Position numbers and translations under genes: made by a program | Part shown: positions 29,186 to 39,184 of the stretch, piece after piece | Layout of the letters: each line of letters begins with the position of its first letter | Numbering within the stretch: the stretch's first letter is position 1 | Notes under the pieces: model-generated | Seen by the model: only the letters and a program-made list of their open reading frames with translations | Told to the model about the DNA's origin: nothing | The model's database searches: none | Origin: Lactiplantibacillus paraplantarum | GTDB lineage: Bacteria > Bacillota > Bacilli > Lactobacillales > Lactobacillaceae | Direction: 5' to 3' | Assembly (NCBI RefSeq): GCF_003641145.1 | Contig: NZ_CP032744.1 | Location: 1,922,001 to 1,986,000, forward strand | DNA length: 64,000 bases

Positions 29186-29215
29186 CACACCCACCCTTTC
29201 ACTCTGGTCTTCGTG

Positions 29216-30307
29216 TTACTTGATCACCGTTTCCAAAACGTGCAATAACTGGTCCGCTGCATCCGGCATACCTAACTTCTTGGCATTTGCCGCCATCGCT
29301 TCACGATGAGTTGTACTTTGTAGCAACCTATCTAGTGCAGCCACCAAGCTAGCACCAGTCAGGTCGGCCTCCGTAATTAATTCAGCCGCCCCCGCATTCA
29401 CAAGACTCTGAGCATTCTTAGTCTGATGATCATTGGTGACATATGGACTCGGAACTAGAATTGAAGGAATTCCTAAAGCCGTAATTTCCGCAATACTAGT
29501 GGCACCAGCCCGACCAAGAATAACCGCCACTTCTGGTAAAATAGCAGGCATATTTTTGATGTATGGTTCGATTTTAACATTTGCAGCTAGTGCTGTCGCC
29601 GACAAGCCATTCCGGATCTTATCGTAGTGCACTTGTCCAGTAACAAACAGGGTCTGGTAGTCACGCTTATTTAGTTCGGGAATTGCCGCTACTGCCGCCG
29701 CATTAATACGCGCTGCCCCGCGGCTACCGCCAAAAATCAACGCCGTTGGAATATCAGGATCCAATCCAAATTGCGCTAGTGCACCACTTTTTTGGATATT
29801 GGCCACTTGCTGAGCCCGCGGATTCCCAGTCATCACGACTTTTTGTGCTGGAAATTGTGACCGCGCACTTTCGAATGAAATCGCAATCTTATCCACGAAG
29901 CGACTTAAAAACTTATTGGTCACTCCCACAACTGAATTTTGTTCGTGAATAACCGTTGGAATGTGCATCTGGCTCGCCGCAAACACGACCGCCCCACTGA
30001 CATACCCTCCAGTTCCTACCACTACGTCAGGCTTGAACGCCTTAATATATTTACGCGCGGTAACCACACTCTTTAAAAACAAATAAACTGTTTTAACGTT
30101 TTGCAATGACAATGAGCGTTTGAACCCCTGAATCTTAATCGTCTTAAAATCAATCCCACGTTCAGGAACAATCCGACTTTCAAGCCCACGATGCGTACCC
30201 ACGAATTGGACCTGGGCTTCGGGATCATGCGCTTTTAGTGCATCAATCAAAGCTAGTGCAGGATAAATGTGTCCTCCAGTTCCACCGCCAGAAATCATTA
30301 ATCGCAT
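29216..30307 (-). CDS. murG: UDP-GlcNAc:lipid I GlcNAc transferase
   Basis: A 363-residue GT28 enzyme that makes lipid II at the inner face of the membrane. [17 protein letters not shown] is the N-terminal acceptor-side loop; [11 protein letters not shown] and [10 protein letters not shown] belong to the donor-side domain. Its ATG shares one base with the murD stop (TAATG), implying translational coupling. Confidence 0.97.
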   Translation of the reverse strand: MRLMISGGGTGGHIYPALALIDALKAHDPEAQVQFVGTHRGLESRIVPERGIDFKTIKIQGFKRSLSLQNVKTVYLFLKSVVTARKYIKAFKPDVVVGTGGYVSGAVVFAASQMHIPTVIHEQNSVVGVTNKFLSRFVDKIAISFESARSQFPAQKVVMTGNPRAQQVANIQKSGALAQFGLDPDIPTALIFGGSRGAARINAAAVAAIPELNKRDYQTLFVTGQVHYDKIRNGLSATALAANVKIEPYIKNMPAILPEVAVILGRAGATSIAEITALGIPSILVPSPYVTNDHQTKNAQSLVNAGAAELITEADLTGASLVAALDRLLQSTTHREAMAANAKKLGMPDAADQLLHVLETVIK

Positions 30308-31686
30308 TAGTTCTCTTCCGCCTTTCCAGTTAACTGCTCAATCGCTTTAATAAACCGATCACCCCGAACTTCAAAATTCGGGTACTGATCCCAGCTGGCA
30401 CAAGCTGGTGATAACATGATAATATCACCGGCTTGGCTATGCTGCCATGCAACTGGCACGGCGGTCTCACAGTTATCCGTAAATTCAATATCTTGAATGC
30501 CAGCTAAGCGGCCCGCGTCCGCAACTTTTTCAGCCGTCTCACCGAAGACGATCAGTGTCTTGACATGTGCCTTTAATGCTGGTGCAAGCTTTTCAAACGT
30601 ATTACCACGATCCAGACCACCGGCCAATAAAATAACAGGTTGATCAAAGCCCTTTAATGCCATTTCAGTTGAAACGAGGTTGGTTGCTTTAGAATCATTG
30701 TAAAATTGTCGCTCCTGATACGTCTCAACGTACTGGGTTCGATGACGAACCCCCGTAAAAGTCTTCAAGACCTGTACGATTCCCGCTGTTGGAACATCTT
30801 GTAACTTAGCAACGGCAATGGCCGCCAACGCATTTTCAACGTTATGGTCGCCAGGGATCCGAATATCGGTTGCATCCATGATATATTCATCTTTGAAATA
30901 CAGCTTACCAGCTTCCTCATAAGCCCCATCCTTAGTATTGGCTTGTCGTGAAAATGGAATAACCGTTGCTTTCGATTGAGTACTTAGTTGCCGCCATTCT
31001 TCACTGTCCCAGTTGATAACCAAGTAGTCACTAGCTGTCTGGTTCATCGTAATGCGCATTTTGGCCTTAACGTAATTCTCGCGCGAACCATGATAGTCCA
31101 AATGGGTCGAATAAATGTTCGTAATAACCGCAATGTGCGGATGAAGCGTCCGGATCCCACATAGCATAAAACTCGATAATTCTGTGACCATGGTATCGGC
31201 TGCCGTTGCTTTTTGAGCAACAGCTGAAGCTGGCACGCCAATATTACCTGCTACGTAAGCCTTACCGGCAGCGGACCGTTGATTCAACATCATCGTAATC
31301 ATGGTCGTCGTCGTGGTTTTACCGTTCGTCCCAGTAACCCCAATCAGTTCACCTGCCAGAATTTGCGAAGCAAGTTCGACTTCAGTGATGACTGGAATCC
31401 CCTTCGCTTGGGCCCCACTAACGATTGGATTTGAATATGGGATACCTGGGTTTTTAACCACTACTTTAAAATCTTCATCTAGTAGTGAAAGTGGATGACC
31501 ACCCGTGATGACTTTGATGCCGTCACTCAATAATTCTTGCGCATCCGGATTATCATCAAACTCCTTTTTATCATTAACGGTCACAAATGCGCCTAATTTG
31601 TGGAGCAACCGTGCGGCATTGACCCCGCTCTTTGCTAAACCAAGAACCAAAACTTTTTGGTTACGATACTGCTCAACCGACTTCAT
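30307..31686 (-). CDS. murD: UDP-MurNAc-L-alanine:D-glutamate ligase
   Basis: A 459-residue Mur ligase adding D-Glu to UDP-MurNAc-Ala. The N-terminal [14 protein letters not shown] binds the UDP substrate; the ATP site is [22 protein letters not shown]-type contact appears as [14 protein letters not shown]-terminal [18 protein letters not shown]. Ribosome site GGGAGATC. The 306-bp gap before it is unusual within this tight cluster. Confidence 0.97.
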   Translation of the reverse strand: MKSVEQYRNQKVLVLGLAKSGVNAARLLHKLGAFVTVNDKKEFDDNPDAQELLSDGIKVITGGHPLSLLDEDFKVVVKNPGIPYSNPIVSGAQAKGIPVITEVELASQILAGELIGVTGTNGKTTTTTMITMMLNQRSAAGKAYVAGNIGVPASAVAQKATAADTMVTELSSFMLCGIRTLHPHIAVITNIYSTHLDYHGSRENYVKAKMRITMNQTASDYLVINWDSEEWRQLSTQSKATVIPFSRQANTKDGAYEEAGKLYFKDEYIMDATDIRIPGDHNVENALAAIAVAKLQDVPTAGIVQVLKTFTGVRHRTQYVETYQERQFYNDSKATNLVSTEMALKGFDQPVILLAGGLDRGNTFEKLAPALKAHVKTLIVFGETAEKVADAGRLAGIQDIEFTDNCETAVPVAWQHSQAGDIIMLSPACASWDQYPNFEVRGDRFIKAIEQLTGKAEEN

Positions 31687-31992
31687 AAACCAAGATCTCC
31701 CTATAATGTTTGTAGATGGTGCCTAAATTAACTTGTTATGTGACCGATGACCTCGAATCTAGTCATCGGCTAATTATTCATGATACGTCAGTGACTGCTT
31801 CCATGACATAATTTGCGGTAGGCTTTGCAGCCATTCAATTATTCATAGCTACATTGACAGGAACCAGCACTATTCACTTTAACTTACTTACTTTCTGACT
31901 ACCAATGGATAATTTGGATAAAGTCATACCGCAAAATACAATTATGTACAATCAACGCGGGCAATATCGTCCGCGTTAATTAAAATTTAGCT
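31687..31992. other. Intergenic gap in the dcw cluster with inverted repeats
   Basis: 306 bases between mraY and murD with no gene. It holds a hairpin with a 9-bp stem (31954-31977), another with a perfect 8-bp stem (31744-31769), and a pair of inverted 9-mers TTTGCGGTA (31812-31820) and TACCGCAAA (31927-31935) whose similarity extends outward. Neither hairpin is followed by a T run on the minus strand, so they are not standard terminators. Confidence 0.55.
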
Positions 31993-32958
31993 TTAGATAA
32001 TGGTGGCAACGCTAATGACAGCGGCCACTAAACCAATCGACCAAAAAACAAGATCGATTTTCCATTCACTCCAACCCTTCATTTCAAAGTGATGGTGAAT
32101 CGGGCTCATCAAAAAGATTCGCTTACCAGTCAATTTGAACGAAGCCACTTGTAACATAACCGAGGCCGTTTCAATCACAAAGATAATCCCAATCAATAAA
32201 AGCGACAACTCGTGATGCAATAAAATCGATACCGCGGCTAAAGCACCACCTAACGCTAGTGAACCCATGTCACCCATAAAAATCTTAGCGGGTTTGTGAT
32301 TATAAACGAAGAATCCGACTAATGATCCCACCACTGCTAAGCAAAACAACATGACGTTGTATTGATTTTGCGCGTAAGCAATGACTGCGTAGGCGCCAAA
32401 GGCAATCGTGGCTTGACCAGCAACTAATCCGTCCAAGCCATCCGTTAAGTTGACCGCATTTGAGAAGCCTACTAACCAGATGATGACGAATAGCATGTAC
32501 CAAATTCCCATCGACCAGTCACCCAATCCTGGGATTCTGAGGGCCATTGGCAAATGTTCATGCTGATAAACTAAAGTTAAAATCACGGCACCAATAATTT
32601 GTCCCAGCAATTTCTGCCATGCTTTCAAACCTTCATTTTGTTTACGCCACAGCTTGATACTATCATCCCAAAAGCCCAACGCACCGTATAATACCAAGAT
32701 AAACATTAGAATCCACGTGGTTGGCTGTAATTGATGTTGCCACCCACCGACCCACAGCGTGGTAATCAGAATCGCGATAATGAAGAGCAAGCCCCCCATG
32801 GTCGGTGTTCCCGATTTTTTTTCATGCCACGTGGGTCCTTCCTCACGAATCATTTGCCCCTCTTTGCGGGCACGAAAATACCGAATAAGTGACGGCATTA
32901 ACGCAAACACAATAATAAAACCACTGATTAGGGTTGCACCCCACACTAATACACTCAC
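31993..32958 (-). CDS. mraY: Phospho-MurNAc-pentapeptide translocase
   Basis: A 321-residue integral membrane enzyme that links UDP-MurNAc-pentapeptide to undecaprenyl phosphate, giving lipid I. Ten hydrophobic helices; the catalytic Asp pairs are visible in [10 protein letters not shown] and NLTDGLDGL, and HHHFEMKGW marks the Mg/substrate loop. GTG start at 32958, 8 bases after GGAG. 31 bases after the PBP stop. Confidence 0.96.
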   Translation of the reverse strand: MSVLVWGATLISGFIIVFALMPSLIRYFRARKEGQMIREEGPTWHEKKSGTPTMGGLLFIIAILITTLWVGGWQHQLQPTTWILMFILVLYGALGFWDDSIKLWRKQNEGLKAWQKLLGQIIGAVILTLVYQHEHLPMALRIPGLGDWSMGIWYMLFVIIWLVGFSNAVNLTDGLDGLVAGQATIAFGAYAVIAYAQNQYNVMLFCLAVVGSLVGFFVYNHKPAKIFMGDMGSLALGGALAAVSILLHHELSLLLIGIIFVIETASVMLQVASFKLTGKRIFLMSPIHHHFEMKGWSEWKIDLVFWSIGLVAAVISVATII

Positions 32959-32989
32959 AACAATTCTCCATTCTAAGACTTAATAAGGA

Positions 32990-35131
32990 CTACTTCAGTG
33001 TCACACTAATTGACTGCTTTGCTTCAATCGGATTACCCGCCGTCACACTTTGCGTCTTGACGTAACCTGTCCCGCTAGTCGTGAGTTTAACTCCCGTTAA
33101 CGTGGCAAAGTCTGCAACTTCACTCGCTGACCATCCGGATAAGTTTGGCATGTACATCTGACCATTGGTAACCAAAATGACCCGTTGACCACTTGAAACA
33201 ACGGTGCCCGAAGAAATCGACTGCTTGACGACCCGACTACCCTTACCAACAACTACGACGTCTAGTCCCTGCTTCTTAGCAGCACGCTCAGCCGCGCTAG
33301 TTGATTTACCAGTTAAATCCTTCATTTTAACCGTCGTCGTTTTCGTCTCGCTCGCTTTTTGCTCTTCCAACGCCCGCTTCATTACCGTATCAAAGATTTC
33401 TGCCATGTCATCCGATGCTGAACTACCATTAAGCGTTGGTTGTTTCATCGTAATATACATAATGTACTTTGGATTCTTAGCTGGTGCCATTCCCACAACT
33501 GAGTACAGGTAGGTATTGTCACCCTGCTCATAAGTACTCCCATTGCTGACTTGGGCTGTCCCAGTCTTGGCAGCGATCCGGTACCCTTTGATCTTATACG
33601 ATGACCCGGTCCCGTATGACTTATAGACAACATCTTGCATATGATCCAGAACTTTGCTAGCCGTCTTCGAACTAATTGGCTGACTAACGACCTTCTTCTT
33701 AGCCGTATAAACCGTCTTATTGGTATTAGGATTGGTAATTTTAGAAATAAAGTACGGCTGTAACATCTTACCATGATTAGCAATCGCTGTGAATCCGCGT
33801 AGCATTTGCATGGCGGTTACCTGAATTCCTTGACCAAAGGCCGTGTCCGCCTGTTCGATGGGATACGTGAATTGAATGGATCCACTTTGCTCACTGTCAA
33901 GACCACTATTAGTACTTTCACGTAGTCCGAAGCGTTTAATGTACTTCAGCCACGTCTTGGCTCCCATAGTCTGTTCAAGGTGAGCCATGGCGGTATTACT
34001 TGAAAGGGCAAATCCCTTGGCGTAAGTGATATTGCCCCAACCACTCGTATTCCAATCGGGAACGGTATTATTGCCAATCTTATATTCACCGGTCGGTACG
34101 GTCACGTTAGCGTTGTACTTACCACTGTCAATTGCTGCAGCCATCGTGAAAACCTTCATTGTTGATCCCGGTTCATAAGTATCTTCAACCAGCAAGTTGC
34201 GCCACATTTTAGATAATCCTGACTTAGTCTGCGCATTAAATGTTGGTCGTTGCGTTGTGGCCAAAATCGCCCCCGTCTTGGCATTCATCAACGTTGCTGT
34301 CATCGATTTAGGTGAAACTTTAGCATTCACTTGTGAAACCTTGGTTTCAAGTAATGTCTGTAACTTACTATCAAGGGTGGTATAAATATTATCGCCATCC
34401 TTGACCTTCTTACCAGTCTCGGTGCTACCTTGATACCCGCTCTTCGTAATCGTCTTACGGCCATCAGTCCCCGATAATTGCTTGTTAAAGGCCAGTTCAA
34501 TTCCCATCGAACCCGTTAACCGAGTTTGATCAGTATTCTTTTGACTTTTAGATGTTGTTAGCCCCACCAAGTGGGATGCAAACGTCCCATTCGGATACAG
34601 CCGGGCTTCAGATTCAATAAAATGAAGGCCAGTTACGTTTTGCGCATCAATTTTTTCCTTAGTTGTCAACGAAATGTTTTTACCGGCAGTACCAAATTCG
34701 ATTTGGAACTTACCCGCACCCTTTTGTAACGTTGCAAGGGCCTTTTTGTAACTGATTGGTAAATACTTCGACAACACTTGGGCGGCCTTCACATTATTTT
34801 TAACATACAGAGCCTTACCACTAGCACTTTGTTGATTTTTCGCCATAATCGCATAAATCGTATAAGTACTCGTGTCTTCAGCAATCGGGTCGCCATTGGC
34901 CGTATAAATGGTTCCACGCTTGGCCGTAATCGTCTGATCTTCCGTATATAATTTCTTAGTGGCTTCAACCAGATTGACCCCGTTAACGTGGCGCACAATC
35001 GCGATATATGAAAAACGAATGATCAAAACACCAAAGACGGCAATCGCGCCAAAAAATAGCCATTGGCCAAAAATTCTACGATTTTGTTTTGGTGACCGTT
35101 TCGAAGTCATTCGTTGTTTGTTCTTATTCAT
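32990..35131 (-). CDS. pbp2B: Division-specific penicillin-binding protein 2B (class B transpeptidase)
   Basis: A 713-residue septal transpeptidase (FtsI role). One N-terminal membrane helix (about 21-45), dimerisation domain, then the acyl-Ser motif STMK (323-326), SSN (377-379) and KTG (522-524). Two PASTA domains follow at about 590-713, as in B. subtilis PBP2B. All catalytic motifs are intact. The ATG overlaps the ftsL stop by four bases (ATGA). Confidence 0.95.
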   Translation of the reverse strand: MNKNKQRMTSKRSPKQNRRIFGQWLFFGAIAVFGVLIIRFSYIAIVRHVNGVNLVEATKKLYTEDQTITAKRGTIYTANGDPIAEDTSTYTIYAIMAKNQQSASGKALYVKNNVKAAQVLSKYLPISYKKALATLQKGAGKFQIEFGTAGKNISLTTKEKIDAQNVTGLHFIESEARLYPNGTFASHLVGLTTSKSQKNTDQTRLTGSMGIELAFNKQLSGTDGRKTITKSGYQGSTETGKKVKDGDNIYTTLDSKLQTLLETKVSQVNAKVSPKSMTATLMNAKTGAILATTQRPTFNAQTKSGLSKMWRNLLVEDTYEPGSTMKVFTMAAAIDSGKYNANVTVPTGEYKIGNNTVPDWNTSGWGNITYAKGFALSSNTAMAHLEQTMGAKTWLKYIKRFGLRESTNSGLDSEQSGSIQFTYPIEQADTAFGQGIQVTAMQMLRGFTAIANHGKMLQPYFISKITNPNTNKTVYTAKKKVVSQPISSKTASKVLDHMQDVVYKSYGTGSSYKIKGYRIAAKTGTAQVSNGSTYEQGDNTYLYSVVGMAPAKNPKYIMYITMKQPTLNGSSASDDMAEIFDTVMKRALEEQKASETKTTTVKMKDLTGKSTSAAERAAKKQGLDVVVVGKGSRVVKQSISSGTVVSSGQRVILVTNGQMYMPNLSGWSASEVADFATLTGVKLTTSGTGYVKTQSVTAGNPIEAKQSISVTLK

Positions 35132-35514
35132 TTGTAAACATTCCTTATGCTACCGTTATTGAGTGATAGCCCGTACTGCTTAGCAATTTTATTTAAACGG
35201 CTTCGACTTGAAAGTTCACTAATTTCCTGTGCGGCCGACGTATTTTTCGCCTGCACTTTAGTTACTTTTGTCTGCACCGTCTGTAACTGACTTTGTGCGT
35301 TACCAGTCGTAATGTTCGTTGAAACTAACATAATGGCTAAACCAAAAACCACCAAACTCAAGCCAACACACAATACTTTCTCAAACATTGAAAATGCGAC
35401 CCGTTGTGTCTTAATAGACGGGTTCGGGGTCACAACGGGTTTAGTTTTATGTACCGGGGTGGTTGCGCCAGGAGTCTGCTGTGGCAACTCCCGCGCTAAT
35501 CCATTTTGGGCCAT
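35128..35514 (-). CDS. ftsL: Cell division protein FtsL
   Basis: A 128-residue bitopic divisome protein: about 55 residues cytoplasmic (Pro/Thr/Lys-rich), a membrane helix (VLCVGLSLVVFGLAIMLV), then an extracellular leucine-zipper-like coil (LQTVQTKVTKVQAKNTSAAQ). The ATG at 35514 is 8 bases after AAAGGAG; the GTG three codons earlier is part of that site. Placement between rsmH and pbp2B confirms the call despite low sequence conservation. Confidence 0.92.
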   Translation of the reverse strand: MAQNGLARELPQQTPGATTPVHKTKPVVTPNPSIKTQRVAFSMFEKVLCVGLSLVVFGLAIMLVSTNITTGNAQSQLQTVQTKVTKVQAKNTSAAQEISELSSRSRLNKIAKQYGLSLNNGSIRNVYK

Positions 35515-35544
35515 TTTAATCACTCCTTTAATTATTCCTGAATA

Positions 35545-36504
35545 TTATTTATTCGTTAACTTTAATCGTTCGATAGCACGTAACTTCGCACTGCGAGCAC
35601 GACGATTAGCCTCAATCTCCGCATCGCTAGGCACGATTGGCTTACGACTGACCAATCGGTAATCTGGCTGCATCTCAGCCGGAATAACTGGTAAACCAGG
35701 TGGTAACTCCGGTAAATCACTGTGTTCTTTAAAAATCGTCTTCACCAATCGATCTTCTAATGATTGGAACGTAATCACACTGACACGACCATGGACATCG
35801 ATTAGATCAATTGCTTGCTCAAGTGACGTCTCAAGGACCCCCAGCTCATTGTTGACTGCAATTCGAATCGCTTGGAAGACCCGCTTGGCTGGATGTCCAC
35901 CAGTTCGCCGAGCTCGAGCGGGAATAGCATTCTTAATGATTTCGACCAATTGACCAGTCGTGATAATCGGTTGTACTGCTCGTTCACGTTCAATTAGTCG
36001 CGCGACCTGCTTAGAGAACTTTTCCTCACCATAACGATAAAAGATTCGAACAAGATCCGCATATGGCCAAGTATTAACGACCGTTTGCGCCGTTAGCGCT
36101 TGACTTTGATCCATCCGCATATCCAGTGGGGCATCGTGTTGGTACGAAAAACCCCGGGCAGCGTCATCGAATTGTGGTGACGAAACCCCAAGGTCGTAAA
36201 CCACACCATCGACGTGTTCAATCCCACGGGCATTTAATTCGGTTTTCAAGTTTGCAAAGTTACTTTTGATGAACGTGACCTGACCGCGTTCAAGATATGG
36301 TGCTAAATTACTTTGATTATAGTCAATAGCCGTTTGATCTTGATCAAAACTAAACAGATGACCATCAGGACCTAACTGTTGCAAGATTTCTCGTGAATGA
36401 CCACCACCACCTAACGTACAATCCACGTAGACACCATCCGGCCGGACGTTTAACGCGGCGATTGCTTCATGTAAGAGTACCGTTGTGTGTTCAAATGTTG
36501 CCAC
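35545..36504 (-). CDS. rsmH: 16S rRNA (cytosine-1402-N4)-methyltransferase
   Basis: A 319-residue SAM-dependent enzyme (MraW). [11 protein letters not shown] opens it; the SAM motif is [35 protein letters not shown], and [12 protein letters not shown] are family blocks. GTG start at 36504 with AAGGGGG 8 bases upstream. Second gene of the cluster, 31 bases after mraZ. Confidence 0.96.
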   Translation of the reverse strand: MATFEHTTVLLHEAIAALNVRPDGVYVDCTLGGGGHSREILQQLGPDGHLFSFDQDQTAIDYNQSNLAPYLERGQVTFIKSNFANLKTELNARGIEHVDGVVYDLGVSSPQFDDAARGFSYQHDAPLDMRMDQSQALTAQTVVNTWPYADLVRIFYRYGEEKFSKQVARLIERERAVQPIITTGQLVEIIKNAIPARARRTGGHPAKRVFQAIRIAVNNELGVLETSLEQAIDLIDVHGRVSVITFQSLEDRLVKTIFKEHSDLPELPPGLPVIPAEMQPDYRLVSRKPIVPSDAEIEANRRARSAKLRAIERLKLTNK

Positions 36505-36535
36505 GCGTGCGCCCCCTTCCTAATTATTATTTTTT

Positions 36536-36973
36536 CTAAAAATCAATTAAATTTTCTGCAAGCTCATCGAAGTTCGCTTCAGTTTCCGTCTCAAACTGTT
36601 GCCATTGCTCGGCACCCCAGATTTCAAACCGATCAGAAACGCCGACGATCACACATTGCTTTTCCAACTTCGCATATTGTCTCAACGTGGTAGGAATCAT
36701 CACTCGCCCCTGCTTGTCTAATTCACATTCGGCAGCCGCAGCATAGAAAAAACGGACAAAGGCCCGCGCATCCTTACGCGTCAAAGGCAAGTCGTCCAAC
36801 TGTGCCTGTAGTGTCGCCCAACGTTCAGCAGGATAGCCAAAAATACACCCATCCATACCACGCGTTATCACAAATGCCGTTCCCAACAACTCACGAAACT
36901 TGGCAGGAATGATTAACCGCCCTTTTGCATCTAAGGCATGTTCAAATTCTCCAAAAAACATCTTAGACGCCAC
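36536..36973 (-). CDS. mraZ: MraZ transcriptional regulator
   Basis: A DNA-binding, ring-forming protein with two SpoVT/AbrB-type swapped-hairpin domains, each with the DxxGR signature (DAKGRLIIP and DKQGRVMIP). It represses its own dcw promoter in bacteria studied. The family usually begins at MFFGEFEHA (ATG 36961), but the only ribosome site, AAAGGGG, lies 10 bases before GTG 36973, so I extend by four codons; the start is uncertain. Its target repeats are at 37012-37036. Confidence 0.92.
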   Translation of the reverse strand: MASKMFFGEFEHALDAKGRLIIPAKFRELLGTAFVITRGMDGCIFGYPAERWATLQAQLDDLPLTRKDARAFVRFFYAAAAECELDKQGRVMIPTTLRQYAKLEKQCVIVGVSDRFEIWGAEQWQQFETETEANFDELAENLIDF

Positions 36974-37011
36974 GGCCAATCAACCCCTTTCATTAAACAT
37001 AATTCAAGTCT

Positions 37012-37036
37012 ACCACACCCCCCCACTTCCTACCAC
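37012..37036 (-). promoter_or_regulatory. Triple MraZ box upstream of mraZ
   Basis: On the minus strand three pentamers, GTGGT (37032-37036), GTGGG (37022-37026) and GTGGT (37012-37016), occur at an exact 10-bp period, one per helical turn. MraZ boxes described in other bacteria are repeated (G)TGGG-type units at this spacing. TTGACA (37071-37076), a consensus -35, lies about 35 bases upstream; no matching -10 is evident. Confidence 0.75.
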
Positions 37037-37074
37037 ACCGTTTTGTTACTTTTCCAAATTGTTAACAAAATGTC

Positions 37075-37115
37075 AAAAAAAGCCCCACCTAACGTTAGTT
37101 TCGTTAGGTGGGGCT
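37075..37115 (-). terminator. Strong terminator of the DUF3397 gene, adjoining the mraZ -35
   Basis: AGCCCCACCTAACG (37081-37094) and its exact complement (37102-37115) form a 14-bp stem; the minus strand then runs into seven T that continue directly into TTGACA of the presumed dcw promoter. Confidence 0.93.
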
Positions 37116-37133
37116 TGGTGGGGGGATTTTTAC

Positions 37134-37499
37134 TTACGATAGCAAGAAATGACTAGCTAATGCCAAAATATACACGACGAGCGTCAACAGTTCCGCCCCC
37201 CGCCAATAAAGCTTAAAAAAGCGCCAATACAGGATTTCTCCCCGTTCGACAGCTTCAATGAGGGTTAATCCGATCCCCAAAATCATCAAGGATAACACTT
37301 CATAAGGTGCCAGCGAACTGTCCGTTGCTTGCAGTGTCAAAAAGTGGGTAAAAACAATTAAAAATGGTGGCCAAAAATCTAACAGCCTTAAACCATGTGG
37401 CCAAACGCGGTGTGCGACCCGTTTGACACCTAAAATGATCATTGAAATTGCGGCCAAGAAAATCAGCTGCCCATACCAAGTGGTCCATAACTCTCGCAT
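37134..37499 (-). CDS. DUF3397 membrane protein
   Basis: A 121-residue protein with four hydrophobic segments (about 10-24, 44-58, 69-82, 101-120), matching DUF3397, a family found just upstream of mraZ in many Lactobacillales. Function unknown; the position suggests an envelope role. The GGGGAGG site is 11 bases from the ATG. Its terminator separates it from the dcw promoter, so it is an independent transcript. Confidence 0.85.
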   Translation of the reverse strand: MRELWTTWYGQLIFLAAISMIILGVKRVAHRVWPHGLRLLDFWPPFLIVFTHFLTLQATDSSLAPYEVLSLMILGIGLTLIEAVERGEILYWRFFKLYWRGAELLTLVVYILALASHFLLS

Positions 37500-37555
37500 A
37501 TGCGTACTTGCCTCCCCATTAGTGTCGGATTAAATTATAGAGATTATCCTTAAAC

Positions 37556-37584
37556 TTTTCAATCATCTACAACAGCCCTATAAT
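37556..37584 (+). promoter_or_regulatory. Promoter of the CorA-like gene
   Basis: TTTTCA (37556-37561), a 17-bp spacer, then TATAAT (37579-37584). It ends about 31 bases before the TTG start. Confidence 0.6.
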
Positions 37585-37615
37585 AAACATAAACTTATAA
37601 TTGGAGGGATGACCG

Positions 37616-38575
37616 TTGTTACAATATTTCACGACTGGCCAAAATGGCCTTTTGACCACGCCCGACGACCATCACGACCAACCTTACTGGATCAACGCTG
37701 AACGACCAACCCCCGATGAAATCGACCAACTGGTGACCCAATTCGATCTACCTAAAGATTACTTGACGGCCATACTAGATGATGCGGAGGTCTCACGAGC
37801 AGAACAGTTAGCCACAACGCAGTCCGGTCAGCCGATTTTAATCGTTATGCAGTATCCCAAGCTAACCACAAGTGACTTAGGCTATTTGGAATTTCAAGTC
37901 TATCCCTTTGCTCTGATTTTAGTAGACGACGTTGTTCTCACCGTCAGCAACTATCCGGCCAGTTTCATCCAAGATTTTGTGATGGACCCGGCGTCCTCCA
38001 AATTAAGTCTGGATAACCATGAAGATTTTGTTCTAGCTATCATGTGGTATATCGAACACAGCTTTGTGACCGCGCTTGAGCTAATTAACCACCGGACAAC
38101 AACATTGGAAAGTCGCTTAAACCAAGCCACTCACAATGTGGAACTCTTTCGAATCATGGCCTATCAGAAATCATTGATTCGCTTCAAAGCTGCCCTTAAT
38201 CAGAATGCGCCGACACTAGACGCGGTCGAGAATTCAGTTACCCATTTTAATGCGCCCCACCACCAATCGCTCACGAATGACATTAAGATTGAAACCCAGC
38301 AAGCAACTGACATGGCTGATACGACTAACCAAATTCTACAACAGTATAGTCAGTTAGTTGGTTCGGTCATTTCCAACAACTTAAATGATGTGATGAAATT
38401 CTTAACTTCACTCACCATGGTCCTAACGATTCCAACGATTATCGGCGGCATTTATGGTATGAACGTCAAATTACCTGGGGCCAGTCTCGTCCACGCTTTT
38501 ACTTGGCTGATGCTTGGGACGATTATTCTCTGCATTATTAGCATTGAATATTTACGAAACCATGACTATTTTTAA
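37616..38575 (+). CDS. CorA-family divalent cation transporter
   Basis: A 319-residue CorA-type channel. A soluble alpha/beta N-terminal domain and long stalk helix are followed by two C-terminal membrane helices (about 265-285 and 297-313). The signature between them is YGMNVKLPG, the GMN motif that selects hydrated Mg2+. Start is TTG at 37616, 7 bases after GGAGGG. Specificity for Mg2+ over Co2+ or Ni2+ cannot be read here. Confidence 0.92.
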   Translation: MLQYFTTGQNGLLTTPDDHHDQPYWINAERPTPDEIDQLVTQFDLPKDYLTAILDDAEVSRAEQLATTQSGQPILIVMQYPKLTTSDLGYLEFQVYPFALILVDDVVLTVSNYPASFIQDFVMDPASSKLSLDNHEDFVLAIMWYIEHSFVTALELINHRTTTLESRLNQATHNVELFRIMAYQKSLIRFKAALNQNAPTLDAVENSVTHFNAPHHQSLTNDIKIETQQATDMADTTNQILQQYSQLVGSVISNNLNDVMKFLTSLTMVLTIPTIIGGIYGMNVKLPGASLVHAFTWLMLGTIILCIISIEYLRNHDYF

Positions 38576-38650
38576 TTTCAATTGAAAAAAATCTGATTCC
38601 ACGTTAAACTATGAAAGAATTACTCGTAAAGTGTGGTGCATACAAACATA

Positions 38651-38770
38651 ATGAAGAAGAAATCAACTTTTCAAAAAATTACGATGATCGTTATCTGGTT
38701 AATGATCATTTCGACCATTGGTTCATTGGTGCTGACTGCCCTATCCGGGTTAGGTTTACTCACTTTCTAG
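38651..38770 (+). CDS. 39-residue DUF4044-like membrane peptide
   Basis: A short ORF: MKKKSTFQKITMIVIW, then one hydrophobic helix to LSGLGLLTF. The basic KKK start plus single helix matches the small DUF4044 family of lactobacilli, often found near ftsK or division genes. No strong ribosome site; the codon pattern and its terminator at 38801-38846 support it. A 70-codon ORF in another frame over the same DNA has an improbable composition and no ribosome site. Confidence 0.7.
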   Translation: MKKKSTFQKITMIVIWLMIISTIGSLVLTALSGLGLLTF

Positions 38771-38800
38771 GCCAATACCATGAAATTTTCAATCCTTACC

Positions 38801-38846
38801 AAAAAGTCAGTTACGTTTGCTAATCGCAATCGTGACTGACTTTTTA
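38801..38846 (+). terminator. Terminator after the DUF4044-like gene
   Basis: AAAAAGTCAGTTACG (38801-38815) pairs with CGTGACTGACTTTTT (38831-38845), giving a T-ended stem on the plus strand. Confidence 0.8.
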
Positions 38847-38921
38847 GTTGTCACTAATAAATATTGTTCTGCTTTGCCATTCCGGCTTGTTAAAAGAGCG
38901 TCGTCACCCAGCCCCCCAGTC

Positions 38922-39000
38922 TGAAACTTGCGCGTGGGCTAGCCAACGGATTAATGTAGTCTTGGCATTAGTCCATTGGCTTAGCCAGCACAGGTTTCAG
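38922..39000. repeat. Long imperfect hairpin element (79 nt)
   Basis: The arms CTGAAAC...GCTAGCCAA (38922-38945) and TTGGCTTAGCC...GTTTCAG (38976-39000) are near-perfect complements. An inner pair, GGATTAATG with CATTAGTCC, extends the stem to a short loop. A second hairpin follows at 39065-39100 (CCCACT...CAAGC with GCTTG...AGTGGG). No ORF in this 340-base gap has a ribosome site. It shares the tail phrase CGTTTCGGACAATACT with the gap at 43.38 kb (CGTTTCGACAATATT). Confidence 0.6.
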
Positions 39001-39064
39001 TGGCACCGAACGCATTGCGCTCAGCCGCCTGGAAGGCGTTTCGGACAATACTCAGCGATAAAAG

Positions 39065-39100
39065 CCCACTTATGCAAGCGTTTTTGGCTTGGTTAGTGGG
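39065..39100. repeat. Second hairpin of the same gap
   Basis: CCCACT and AGTGGG close the stem, with CAAGC and GCTTG inside around GTTTTTG. No T run follows on either strand, so it is not an intrinsic terminator. Confidence 0.5.
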
Positions 39101-39184
39101 GAAAGACCAGTATTTAGCTTAAATTGGCGTCCATCGCGTTTCAACAATTGTCAGGAATGCCTGAAAGTCGGTGTAGGGCGCACT

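Noticed and set aside
37609..37618. ATG start 7 bases before the CorA-like gene's TTG
   Set aside because: Out of frame with the CorA protein; the TTG has the correct spacing from GGAGGG.
38611..38823. 70-codon ORF between the CorA gene and ftsK
   Set aside because: No ribosome site and improbable composition; the 39-residue frame inside it is a better gene.
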